DNA of 64,000 nt from Lamellibrachia luymesi (taxonomy: Eukaryota > Annelida > Polychaeta > Sabellida > Siboglinidae): NCBI GenBank assembly GCA_009193005.1, contig SDWI01000138.1, positions 202,733 through 266,732 on the forward strand, in the 5' to 3' direction. The notes beneath the pieces were generated by a model that worked only from the letters and a program-made list of their open reading frames with translations, searched no databases and had not been told where the DNA came from. A program made the translations under genes and the position numbers. Positions within the stretch are counted from its first letter, which is position 1. Each line of letters begins with the position of its first letter. Shown piece by piece: positions 26,901 to 41,600 of the stretch.

Positions 26901-29900
26901 TTTATACATAGGTCACTGTAAACATGCCATATGGATAGGGCTGTTAATTATTATGTATTAATATATTAGACTTTGATTTCTAAGATTGACAACTCACGAA
27001 AACATCCAACTTCTGACACCAATTTATGCATTATGACACTGCACTGGTACTAATGTAACTGGACTTTTAACCAAATACATGTACTATCAGAACTGTGAGC
27101 ATGTGCTAGGCATGTTGGATGTGGGACCAACCTGAACAATGCCTTTAGGTTCTCTGGCAGTTCAGTTCGACCAGCATATCCAGGATTCATAGTGATGAAG
27201 AGGCCGACAGTGGGCACCAAACAGATGTCATCTCCCATGAAGTTGAACATGTCCCTCTTGTCCTTGATGGCGTCCTGAATGGTCTTCACCTGCACAGCGA
27301 CCACGGACAACACCTCGACTGAGATGCGGTTGAACTCATCAAAGCATCCCCAGGCGCCAGACTGAGCCAGTCCCTTGTAGATGTTGCCGACAGACTACAT
27401 GAAAATAACATCATTTTATCAGTGTAGTTTACTTTATCTCGTATTTGAGCATGGCTTCTACATGAGAAATGTAAGGAGTGTTCTGTTGACGCAATGTACC
27501 AGTAAGCTGCAGCTATAATTCAAGCGACTATGTTCCATATGTTTGTAGAAGAGATCTGTGTACCCCACTGTTTGGATGCAAGTCCTGAACATTCATGAAG
27601 AAATGCACACATGCACTCAAGGTGTGGGCATGGTGCAGAATGCGTAGGTTAAGCTGGACTCAAAGAAAGACTAACATCTGGGATATGAAGTAGGGGCTAA
27701 GGAAGAAGATTTGCTATGTTCCATCAAGAGAAGATAGGAGGCTGAGTAAGAACATTGGTAGAGAAGACCTGAGAGTCTGGAATTTAGCAGCACAAAAGGT
27801 ACAAGGAAGAAAACGAAGAGGTAGAAGAAAAATGGGCTGGACTGACAACATCAGCATTGGACAGATAGTGCACTCGAGGTGGCAATAGAGTGTGAGTGTG
27901 TGTGTTTATTTTTCGAAACTGTATACAAACATACAAAATATACAAACGAAACAAGTACAAACAGGTATATTGTAATACAGTTTCAGGTTAAACAGCGGAG
28001 CTTTATGGCTGTAATCAGTTAGGAAAGCACAAAATAGGAAAAACAATTACAGTTGAATATATATATATATATATAACTGGTCACTGTCAACCAATGATAA
28101 TTATATTATAATGATACATAATAAGTTGCACAACAAGCAGCAATCAGGCTAAATTACAAATAAAGTGAAACAAATAGGTGAAGTCACCAAATCTAAGATA
28201 ACAGGTAATACCAATGAATCATATTAATATAAAATAATAGAAAAAAGGTAGAAGAGATAATATTAATTTGAACTGTTATAACCACTTAAAACACCTTTAT
28301 TTAATGCAGATGCAAAACTTTATATTAGGTTTACTTTTAATATCATATGGAACTCTATTCCAGATCAGTGGACCTTTACATAATATTCTATTCAAAGATC
28401 TAACAGTAGTACTACTTATCGGACGAATATATCTAAGTTGCCTTGTATCATGATTGTGAATGTCGTGTAAATGTAAAGGTGTTTGAAAATGAAACTGGTA
28501 GGCTACTATGAATATAGCTGTATATAAATTTAGCAATTTAAATTTGATAGATAATTATTAAATTTAAGTATGTAAAGAGGGGATGAGAGTGTTCATGGAA
28601 GCTTGTTTGAAGAATAGCACGAAAAAAAATTTTCTTGCATGATAAACAATTTTGTAGTGTGGACTTTATACGTAGATCCCCACAGAATTATTCTGTATGT
28701 CAGGTAGAGAAAAACTAAAGTGTAACAAATTAAAGGGGCAACTGGAAGAAAGTAGTTTACTTTATTTATTGCATATAAAACACTTGTTAGCTTTTTTCTG
28801 CATGCATTTATGTGCTCCAGTCTTTCGTCAATATAGAGGCCTAGAAATTTAATACAATGTGTGGGCTTAATTATCGTATCAGACATCGTTAAAACTGTTT
28901 CTTCCCTTTTGACAGGATGGGATCTAGAAAATAATATATATTTTGTCTTAGATACATTTAAAGATAGCTTGTTTGCATGAAACCAATCAGCTAAAACCTC
29001 CAGTTCTTTGTTCATGTTTTTTTATAGATCATTAATTAGTTTTCCACTCATGTACACAGTGGTATCATCCACAAATAATATGGATTTACTCTTGTTTAGA
29101 CACAAACGTAGATCGTTTGTATATAAAATAAACAAGAGCTGTTGGACACCTTATGTAATATCACAGGGAAGCTAAGTACTGTTATTACAACTCACATGCT
29201 GAAACCATACTGATTCTCATTGAATATATTATTTTTCTGTAGAAAGTCGTAAGTCCTACTATGTACCACCTTTTTAATATCTTTGAAATAGTGGGTAGCA
29301 ATGATATAGGTCTATAGTTGGAAAATTAATTTTTTAATAGCAGACAGGTATCATTTTTTCAATTTTATTTCATCAAGTACAATACCTTCACTTAAGGATT
29401 CGTTTATCAAAATAGCTATGGGTAGGGATATTTACTCGGCTAGTAATTTAAACAGATGGGGACTGAGGTTATTGTGACCAGAACTTTTCTTAGGTTGAAG
29501 AGACCATTTTATTTGTTTAATTTCGCTTGCATCAGTGGGACTCATAAACATACTTCTTGGATTTTTCCTGGACTTTTTTGTAAGTATCTGGTGAACTGGT
29601 TTTTGGGGGCAGGGATTGCATTAGCATAATTAGGACCAACAGCAGGTCACCTGACGGTTCGAATGTATCAATCATAAGATAATAAAAAAATTATTTGTAC
29701 CAATTATAACCTGGTGGTTTGAGAGATTGCAAGGAGACGCCAACAGCCTGCGACTATGGCCACACATCATCATCATGTCTATCTTACTTACATGTCTATT
29801 TTACTTATCATGACTGCTGGTTTTGTATTTAACTGCCTGTTTTGAAGTGGAGTTGGATGCCTCACCTTGTAGTCCATCTGCTCAGAGCAGTTGAACACAT

Positions 29901-30400
29901 AGACCATAATGCCCAGGCCTCGACCCAAATCCTTCGTCGTCTCTGTCTTGCCGGTTCCGGCTGGTCCTGCGGGGGCGCCACTCATCACTAAATGCAGTGA
30001 CTGGGTGAGTGTGATGTAACACCTAATAGGGACACAACAACAACAACAACATTGATAATGATGAAAGTAATCAAAATCAAATAAATGGATACTTCAGTTC
30101 AGTGTTTACCAGAGAAGAAGAAATGTTTTTATTTGACCCATCATACATTTCACATAATACATATATATCCATGTTAAATTATAATTTTAAATAATACAGA
30201 TGTATAATATATGGTTGTAAGTAAACATGGTATATATTAAGGTAAACCAAACAAATGGGGTCAGGAGACTCCTCTACGACTTTGATAGTCGCTGTCGAGG
30301 AGCCACCTTGCAAAATTAAATTAAACTAAATCAGTTGGTCAAACATATACAATTCTTACTAGAAGAGAAGAAAAAAAACCATAACAATAATATCATCTCT

Positions 30401-30467
<67 letters not shown>

Positions 30468-33314
30468 AGTGTGCGCGTGCTTGTTCGCGTGCGTGTTGGT
30501 GTATTACTATTCTTGCTTGATTATGTGTGTTTGCAGTTTAGGTGCCTTTTAGTATAAGGGTGATAGGTGGTTGTATTTTTAACGTTTCATACATATATAG
30601 CAATTTTGCCTTGTGCATGAATCTTGATAATTTTGTAAAAAATAAAGTTTTGCATAGTGAGCAAATCCTTGTAAGCTGTGTGTACTAAGCTTTTCCTTAA
30701 CTATAGTGGGAATATTATTAAGTAAAAATGGTAAATTATGCTGAAGACATTTCTTTGCAAATTCGTGTTTAGTATATATTTCATTCTTGATTTGTGTATC
30801 ATAATTATGTATGTCATAGTTGAAGATTATCCTCCAGTTTTGTAAATAAACTGGTAAATTGTTATGTAAATTTTTATAATAAAATTTTAATTGTTCTAAT
30901 TTAAGAATGTCATCTACTTTTAACATGCTGAGTTTTTATGGAGTGGCTCTGTGTGGGAATTATAATTACTTAAGGTAATAATTCTCAAAGCTTTCTTTTG
31001 AAGTTTTATTATTATTATTTTTAAACCCCAAGCCACGATGCAATAATTAATGTGTGGTACAATTAATGAATTATATAATAACGTTTTAATTTGTTGTGAT
31101 AACACGTTTTAATTTATTTAAAATACCAATCTTTTTAGAACATGCATTTGAATTTTTTTCAGTATGTCTTTTCCAGTTCAGATTTGCATCAATAATTAAA
31201 CCTAGGTAATTAAATTCCTTAACTTGTTCAATATTTATATTATCTATCTTCAGAGTAAGTGTCTGTACATTTTTATTTGTCCTTTGGAATGTCATATATT
31301 TAGATTTTGCAATATTTAATGATAATTTATTTATTATGAGCCTTTCATTTATTTTTAAAAGTTCATCATTTATTAAAGATTCTAAATTGTAATTTTGTGT
31401 GTTATCATTAAAAGTACTTGATAAGGTTGTGTCATCAGCATAAATGATGAAATTAAACATTTTACTGGCTTGTGCAAAATCATTGATATATATATAATAA
31501 ATAACAGAGGTCCTAGGATTGAGCCCTGTGGTATGCCAGTTGTTATTGGTAAATGTAAATGTTTATTGATTTCTATAGCACCATATTTATTCAATAATAT
31601 TCTTATGGTGCTGTAAAGTACAATAAATAGCATAGTAGAAAGTTAAAACAAAATAAGCATTCAACATGATACAAATATTGATATAAAAAGGTAAAACTAT
31701 AAAATGAGTCAAATTAATAATTTCAGTAAACCAACATATTTTATATAAGTATCTAACAAGTGTAAAAGTATTTAAATTAGTAAAATTAATAAGTTAATTG
31801 TATACAATTCTAAAATAGTGGGTCTTCAGTTTGCTCTTAAAAATATTGACATTGTTGCAGCTGTGAACATCTTTGGAAAGGGAGTTCTACAGTTTTGGTG
31901 CAGCAACTTTAAAAGCACGATCTCCCAGTGTTTTCCTTTTTGTCCTTGGTACATCAAGTTTAAGATCATCCTGGGATCTTAGAACGTAATGGATGCTTCT
32001 AGGAGTCAGCATTTCCGACATATATTCTGGTCCATGGCCGTGAAATTAATTAAATGTCAGTAGGCATATCTTATGTTTAATATGAACATGTTTGATTTGA
32101 TATATGATAAATTTCAGTATAGTGTTTACGGTTATTTAGGTAGCTACTGAATAAGTTCAGATTTGTACCATTTATACCACAATATTTTAATTTGTCAATT
32201 AAAATTAAGAGAGGATATTAGTATTAGGTGCTCAACTTCAGGAGGCTAAATCGGACTGTTTAGAGCAGTTAATTGTAACTCTTGAAACGGTAGCTAAGTA
32301 AATAAAGGCAATGAAGGATAATAGATCACTGGGAGTGGATGGAATTCCTCCAAAACTACTAATGAAAGCAACAGAACAAATTAGTATACCACTTGCAAGA
32401 GAGTTCAACTTGTCATTAAAAGAGGGAGTAGTTCCTTTTGAATGGAAAGAAGCAAACACTATGCCATTATTTAAAAAGGGTTCGAGAAATAAATAAAACA
32501 ATTACAGACCAGTGAGTTTAACATCAGTGATTTGTAAATTATTAGAAAGGTTAATTAAATACCATATGATGGACTTCCATGTTAGGCATAAATTATTAAA
32601 TCCTCAACATGGATTCCTAAAAGCGAGGTCATGCTTAACTTTGTCCAATTATTTCATCAAAACTAAATAACAAATCTACAAATAACAAGTTAGCATGTAA
32701 TGGTGGATACTAGACAGGTTCAATTTTTCAGGAAATGAGTCTGAAATGAAATGAGTAAAACAACTGAATTGATGAAGGCCCCATAAGGTGTCAATAAAAC
32801 TGCTTTGCATTTGCACTGCCTTATCATTTCTAAATGGCTAGAATACTGACCTGTCAGTGAGAGGTGTGATGACAAGACGCGGTGTGTTACCCAGATACTC
32901 GTGCGAGTATTTGAACTGAGCATCACAGATGTTGATGAAGCAGTCATTCTTTGAGTCATCCCAGCGATGCCGCAACTGGCACAGCCACAGGAAAGCCTGT
33001 GCATTGTCCACTTTCTGTGTGATCAACTTGGCAATGACGTCACGTGCGTGCACATCAATAGTACAGATCGTCATGATCTTCTGACGGTCACCTTTCGTCA
33101 GTTTGCCGACAAGATGGTGGATGAGCGCACCTAGTTGATTGATCTGTGTGGATGGAGAAACATCTTCAAAACACTGTAATGACCAATTACATTAACATTG
33201 TTAATAGAGCTATGTGATCTAAATGGGCACGAACACTTTATTGTGTACAGTAGTGATTTTACATTCCATCTATATACATCTATATATATTTAAATTTATA
33301 AATAAGTTATATAT

Positions 33315-33350
<36 letters not shown>

Positions 33351-35537
33351 ACTTATTTATATTTTTAATGTATTTATAATTTAAACTTATTGATTTATTT
33401 ATGTAACTTATTTTTTAAACATAATTTGTGTGAATATGCATCTTAAATAAAAAAATATATGTAATTATACTGAATCTGATAATAGTAAATACTAACGAGT
33501 ATATATTGGAAAATGTCAACAAAACAAAAACCACTTTTACAATCACCAGTATCAATTATGTAATAACATGCTATATGCTATACATGTTTAAAAATATAAA
33601 TTATCCAAACGCTAATTTACTCTGAACGATTCTTTGAAGAACATTTTTTTCCTTTTGTCCCACCAGAAGTGCTAACCTGTTTTTTGTTGTAATCCTTCAG
33701 GGCGTTCTCGTAGCCCTCTTCAAGGCGATTGAAGCCGATGTTTACTTCGCTCGTCCACCACATCTGTGTGCCTGTAAGCGCTACCTGGGCGGGGTAGTCG
33801 AAGAGCCACTGATCTCGTGGCTTCTCCTCATATGATGTCACTGACTCAGCCATCTCTTTCAGGATCGTCGCCCGCATGGCATCCAGCAGTCGGTTCAACC
33901 AAATCTCGACCTGCACAAACAGGACTGTTTAAATACAAATTCCTCGGAGCCATTCATAGTATGAACATACTCCACAAAGCTGGTGATTCTCTTTGCTTAA
34001 AAAGTTTTGAAGAAATGGTTAAAACAATGCAAACTTTCAAAGAAAAACATTTAATTAATTAAATTAATTAAAAAGAAATGTCAAAAGTAGCTACACGAAC
34101 ACTTTTGCATTGAAGCGTTTATTTTGCAAAGATATTTCTAAACACGGCTCCGTGAAGACAAATTTGAAATAAAATTTTCAGAGAAATAGCAAACAGCTTC
34201 ACAAACCCATCCAAGAAGAAAACATTTTTGAAAAAGTGTCAAATTGTTGCTTTGCGAACATGTTCACGAAGATTGTGAAAATGATTGTGTGGCGAGCTGT
34301 TACATGTAATAATAGTGAACAAACAACATTATTTCCTCTGTGTAATCTTGGTCAGCCATACATACACACACACATCCCTCATCATCGCTACATATATGCA
34401 TGTACACCTAGGCACATGTAGGAGCTACAAGGCTCTACACTGACTGCATCATGTATTGCCATGACCCACCTGGCCGTTGCAATCGCAAACAGTGCAGAAG
34501 TCAACGTACTCCCCATCGGCGGACCACATGGCTGTCGCATTCTTCAATGTATTCCCGTCACCATCCACCTCAAACTTGAGTTTGGCAAGACTGTCAAACA
34601 GCTTCGTTAGGTGGTTAGCTACCTGCAAAACAGCATAAAGAACAGATGTCAATACTTGTAGTATACATAAGGAATGTTAAATGTTAGAATCACAATCTTT
34701 TTGTGATAGATCAGTTAAAGAAAATACATCCACATTGTGGTTATATTTAAGAGTAGACAAATAAAAATAATAATAAAAAATTGTTTTATAGAACGGGATT
34801 TGTTATTCTACTAATGTAATTTTTTTAATGTAAACACTTATTTTATATTGACTTGAATCATATCAGAATAACTGTAAAATGCTAAATTTTTCTCGTGTAA
34901 CCTTACATATCTTTTAAATTAAATTAATGTACAAAAAAGAAAGTTGAGTTGTTTTGTAGATTGTTAGCAGTGCTATGCATGTTTTCTGTGATTGTTCTAA
35001 GTTACATATGTGTATGTGGTGCCCTCTGGTGCATAACATTGAACTTAGTGGATGGTTTTCATAACTTGGAACAATCGTAGAAAACATGCATAGCACTGAA
35101 GACAAGTGTATGTAACAACTATGAATTATCATCTACGAACTACAAAGTTACGCTGTCTGAAGGATGAGTATTTTTGCTAGTTTATGCAATCAGATTTTCA
35201 GCAGGAAATTTACTCTGCATGACTTGCATGTAGCGCTTACCACTGGTGGGTTGTTGCCATTAGACAAGATGTCCAGCAAGTCAGCAGATGACACGAAATA
35301 GAACCGTGGGAACGCAAGTCGTTTTGTCTCGAGATATTCTGCGAGTGCCTTTTCGCACAGAACGAGGCCTTGCTGCAGCTTGTCAAGGCGTTCGTACAGA
35401 TTCGGCTGATTTGTCGTCACAACTACGTTCTTGTTCGACGTTACTTCCGTGACTAGTTCCTATACAACACAGAGATGACTTGATTGAATTAAACCAAACA
35501 TCAATATTTATGTAACAGTGAGTGAGTGAGTGAGTGA

Positions 35538-35628
<91 letters not shown>

Positions 35629-38600
35629 CATGCGTGCATGTGGGCATGCAAGCATGTGTGTTTGTGTAATAATATAGTATATTTAGATGGCTTCAGTGGC
35701 ACAACCAGACCAGCTGGTGTCTTGTTTCATCCCATCAACAAAGCTGGTGTAATGTCATTATATCATGTGAAAATTTGGGATGTATGTTCATGATAATACA
35801 TCCATGAAGATTAACTGGTACATATACCAAACAGAAATGCAACGAGTTTCAACCAAGAGCAGTCAGAAAAACTTATTAGTTCAATGAAGTCTTCCCACCT
35901 TGAAATCCGTGTCGATGCCATCGAAGCGCTTCGAGTCCTCCGGCAGTTGTTCCCTGATGTCCTCTGAACCAATGAAGATGCTCTCCAGATGGGACCATGT
36001 GCGCTGCACCTCAAACCAGATGCTGATCACCTGGTCAGCTGTTGACAGTTTCTTCTGCCATGAAGACACCTCCTCGAGGAAGTGTGCAATGTACTTGGAC
36101 GTCAACATGTTCTGCAGTTGGACCTGTCAGGAGCATGGAACATGGTCAGGAGCAAGGAACATGGTCGGGAGCAAGGAACATGGTCGGGAGCAAGGAACAT
36201 GGTCGGGAGCATGGAACATGGTCGGGAGCAAGGAACATGGTCGGGAGCAAGGAACATGGTCGGGAGCAAGGAACATGGTCGGGAGCAAGGAACATGGTCG
36301 GGAGCAAGGAACATGGTCGGGAGCATGGAACATGGTCGGGAGCATGGAACATGGTCGGGAGCATGGAACATGGTCAGGAGCAAGGAACATAGTCAGGAGC
36401 AAGGAACATAGTCGGGAGCATGGAGCATGGAACATGATCAGCAGCTAATGCTGGAACAGCTCATCCTAACACAAGCAGACGAAAGGTGCACAGAAATAAA
36501 GGAAAATCATTTAGGACGTATACTTTTTTCAACTTCACTTGGTACCTAGGACCTCACTGGGTACCTGGTACCTATCTGGTACCTAGGATGTTACTGGGTA
36601 CATATGTGAAATCTCACTGGGTACCTGGTACATCACTGGGTACACGATACCTATGTAACTGAAACCTCTCTGGGTACCTAGGACCTCACTGGATACCTAG
36701 GACCTCACTAGGGACATAGGACTTCACTGGGTATCTAGGCCCTGTGATGCAACAACAGCCACTCACCTGGTTGTCTTCCAGCACTTCAATTAGTTCCTCA
36801 GACGCATGCAGCAGGGTGAGTTCAGTCCTTGGGTGCTTGGCGTGTTCGAACTCCATTGTGGCCCATGTGCTGTCGAGTTCCTTAAGCACCTTCTCCATGC
36901 TCATTTCCTTGATGGCCTTGTCCACAATGCCATGGACCTCGTCTTCAAACTCGTGCAGGTTCAGCGAGATCAGGTCGGCCAGTGTCGTCGATTCGTCCAT
37001 CACAAACCGCACCTGATCGCCATGGAAACAACTTCAATTACACAGACAGGGATAAATGATATGCATTGTTGGTCAATCCAAAAGTAAATGGAACAATATA
37101 ATTCTGTAAATATGCTGCTATCATATCAAATGGAATTTTATTTACCATTGCCAATTCTGCTCAATATACTATTCTAATTATCTACTTTGCTAATTATCTA
37201 TTTTTTTAAAAGATCTCTCAGCAAAAAAAGATAACAAACATGTCTAATATTCTATCAATGCAGGCAATAAAATAAATTTGCTATAAACTGGTTATGTTAC
37301 ACGTGCGGTTTCTTAGTTAGACCAAGATATGATTATACATTAAAATATAGAGTTGGTATTTTTAAAGAACATAACACAAAATATAACATACACTGTTTGT
37401 GAATTAAAGGCAGATGATAAACATAAATGATATTGCAATATGCAACAAAATATGTATACTTACTTTCCTTCATTCAATACAATACATTCAATGTAGTTTA
37501 ATGTTTATTTAACAACAGGTTTTTAAAATTGTAGATATTAAGTCAGAATACAGCAACGTGCATCAGGCATATATGATCAGATTGTGAACAGGAACTAACT
37601 AGTTGCAACAATATCCATAACCATATACATACCGACGGTTTAGCCTGCAGCATTGTGGGCCAAAGGGTAGAGAACAAGGTCATTGAAGGTGATAAGAAAA
37701 GAGCAGAGGAAACAGTGCAGAGTCACGTGATAATGACATCAGCTGGACAAAGTTAGGCAGTTGATCAGATTCAACGTAGACTGCAAAGAATCTAACAAGA
37801 TATACAAGCTGAAGAAAGTGTAAAATTACACATGCAAGAGCGCTTACACCGAGGTGGAAATTTGCAGAATGTAAAATATGCATGCACCAGGCATTATAAC
37901 AAGGTAAACTTGAAAACAAGAGCAAGATTAGATTTCCACTAAACCATTACATGACTTAGACACCCTATAATGTTCAATGTTGTAATTAATGAATGAATGA
38001 TTAAATGAGACAAGATTGCGAGGAAGATGTCTACACACCCCAGTGGCCTTCATGAGTTGCTGCCAATGGCGGTCCCTGATGGCGTTGTTCTGCAACTCCG
38101 CAACGGCTCGCAGCGATGTGATCATGTTCTTGACTACACCCTCCACCCCGAGGTATGTGTCCCACGCTCTCATCTCCTTGTCGAGGGCACGGATATCCTT
38201 GGCAAACTTCTTACAGTCTATTTCCATCTGTTCACAGTCAATGTTCGACCACGGCATCGTCTTCCAGTCAGCAATGCTTGTGCGCACGATGAACACGTAG
38301 TCCCACAGTTGTTTGAGTAGTACGATCTCCTTGCGACACTGCTTTAACTGCTTGAAGTCTGGCAGGTTCACCTCGAACAGACTCGCTGATGTGTTGAACT
38401 CGGCCATCTCTTTCTCCATACCGCTGATCTCCAAGTGGTACTGCAACAGGCAAGCATGCAGCTACAGACATTGTGTGACACTGCTACGGGCAGGAAACAA
38501 ACCTGCAGACACTGCCACTTTGGTTGCTATCAGATCTACCCTATCCAATGTTCTTAATTATATACGTTTAGCTGTATTATTATTGTATTGCAAAGTGACA

Positions 38601-41600
38601 TATAGCACTATGTGATTATGGCGCTATATAAATATTGTATTTTATTATTATCTATCAGATTTGTCAGTATTTTGACTGTACACCTTATACAGATTCTTTG
38701 TATTCTGACTTGTACTTCACTGTTACTGTTGATTTAGTGTGGCATTTGTAAAAGCATTTTTTTTGCAACTATCCAGTAGTATCTGGATTTGAATTTATTT
38801 TTTGGTCAAAATCTTACTTCTACAGATACTGTTACAAACTTCAAAAAAGTACTTAGCTCTCTAAAGTTTCACACATGGATGGGTAGGTAGCACAAATAAA
38901 TAAAAGTAAATATAAATTCTAAACTTAACACTAAATCTACCCTTAGATCCAAAGCCAATTTAATCTCACGAAACCCTGTTGCTGCCCACAGTCATACAAC
39001 ATGGCATAGGGACTCACAGAGTCGATCTGTCCATATGGGTCTTCACAGTTATAGAAGAACGGAGGAATCTTGCGGAATAATTCACGGAACTTGTGCTGCC
39101 TCACATCGAAGCTGGCCGATTTCTTGCGGATGTTAGCAACTTCGTTGGCCTGTAGGGGCGCCACCGTCTGCTTCACAGTGATCGCCGTCTTCTTCGAATT
39201 GTTCCACATTTCTGGCAGTTCCTACACACGTAGACAAAAGTGCAGTTACTGCTATCTATTCTGTAATAGTAATTCTAAATTGTTACCAAACATCCTAGCC
39301 TTTTATTAAATAAAGTATGCACACAGATACAATGAACAAGAATAATTAAAATGCCATCTATTGCGATTAGATTATATTATACAATATGAAGTGCAGCATG
39401 TTTATCATATTATTATCGGGAGAAAAGGCAGCCATTGCGACAACTTATGACTCCTTGCACTACCCAGTCAAGTTTCGGCAATACCAATGGCAATGATCAC
39501 ATAACTCAGAACCGTAGAAAACATACAAACTCCTATTGTTCTGAGTTACATAATCTATATCAAACGTCCACATAGGTTCCTTCATAAAATCCCCACCCCC
39601 GAGGAATTTTTAATTGTTTTAATGTACCAACCATCGCCACAGGCCCCCGGATGTGCATACATAATTTCAGCCCCATATATGTGAAACTAACGGAGATATG
39701 AGGGAAAAAAGTCTGACATAGTACTTTATTGTATAGAAACTTAATCTCGCAATTAGTTGTCAGCTGTTGCGGTTACATAAGCACTACCTGCAGCTGTTGC
39801 TCATACACAAGCACTACCTGTAGCTGTTGTTACACAAGCACTACCTGCAGCTGTTGTTACACAAGCACTACCTGCAGCAGTTGCTGTTACACAAGCACTA
39901 CCTGCAGCTCTTGTTGTTACACAAGCACTACCTGCAGCAGTTGCTGTTACACAAGCACTACCTGCAGCTGTTGGTGAACTTCATCTGGCATCTCCTGGTC
40001 GTATGTCTTTAGCAGCTCAATTGTACGTTTGAGTGGCTCAAACATCTCGTCAGTGGCCAACTGGCGTTCCTTGACCGCCATCAGATGACCCATGACGTCC
40101 ACTAGACCATCATAGTCACCCTCATCTATGGGTTTGGTCAGACCTTTTTCTGCTGTCACGATGAATTCAGCTAAGTTCTTCAGGCTGAAAATGCACGGTG
40201 GTATGTCAATGACAGATAAACAAAGTGTCCCAAAACCACAGCTGTTATATTTCACAAGGTATGTATGTAGCAGTCAGGGAAAAAGCAAGTCAGATATGAT
40301 GACTACTCAAGCAAAGACATACATGAGCTTTTAGTTTTGTCATGGCCAGTTATTCACTTGAAAATAAAAATTAGGTTTGCAGTCATATCCGGTTTTCAGA
40401 CCACCATGCTTTCTAGCTTTTGCTGGAGGAGAATGCAACGATGAAAGACAGAAAAGCAAAAACGAATTCACATAATTTCAGGAGCTAGTTGCTCAACTAA
40501 CGATCAGTGTGAATATGTGTAAAACCTGAACTGACATATATCTGACTGCCCACTGAGCCAATGGCTTCCATGGCCACCTGCCAACTAGAGCTTGTCACTT
40601 TGGATGGCAATCTTGTTAAATCTTGTATAACTATGCCCTACCTGAACCATACCCTACCTGTTTGTGACGTGGTCAATGAGGTGCTGTTTGAACATGTAGC
40701 TCCATCGTTTGATGACATTGAGCAGTCCTTGTTTGAACGGCCGAGCATCGATCTTGAACCAATAGTCGAAGAACTGTATGCCCTCTATACTTTCCACCTC
40801 CTCGTAGATCTTCTCATACGTGTCCACCTGTCAACAGTTGATGACATAATCACACATGTTCAGATGTCAACAGATAAATGTCATCAATTGTTTACAGTGT
40901 CATCATATGTATCCACCTGTCACCATGTATATTGTCCTCAAGCTCGTCCATCTGTTGTTGATAATATTATCAATGTCCATGTTCACACATCAACACTTGA
41001 CAATGTCATCATGTGTCCACCTGTCAATAGTTGACTATGTCATCACACATGTTGACATGTCAACACTTGACAATGTCATCATGTGTCCACCTGTCAATAG
41101 TTGACTATGTCATCACACATGTTGACATGTTGACATGTCAACACTTGACAATGTCATCATGCATGTCCACATGTCAACACAGGACAATGTCATCATGTCA
41201 TCCATTATCTGTCAACAATTCATAAAATAGTAATACAAAACTTTTATCCTACCTAAATTCTCTGAAACCCAGAATCAAAGAAAGGGTTCGGCAATCTCAA
41301 AATCAATATACAGTGTTAAAGTTGTCAACAGATGGGTCTTCAGATGATGATGGCGATCATAATAATAAAAAATGTATTCAAATAAACCTTATACACTTTA
41401 TCTTGCTATGGTTTGTGAGTTTAAAACACACAAGTAAATACAGCACCGCTTAAGATTAAATAATAATATATGAGACTATATTTTAAAATGGAGTAACGAG
41501 AAATACATGGGTAAATTACATAACATCAATGGACATGTAGTCTCACGCATCACTGTTGTTTAGTCAAAGATATTGTTCAGATAACATGTTTTAAAATCAT

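Noticed and set aside
28297..32501. Open frames with RT similarity as separate host genes
   Set aside because: Frames are broken by stops and frameshifts, are 5' truncated and lie in dynein introns; they are dead LINE copies.
35518..35702. Poly(His-Thr) and Cys-Val open frames
   Set aside because: Translation of a GT/CA microsatellite.
36082..36448. Several 70-180 codon frames rich in EHGREQGTWSGA-type repeats
   Set aside because: They come from the 19-bp minisatellite, read on both strands.
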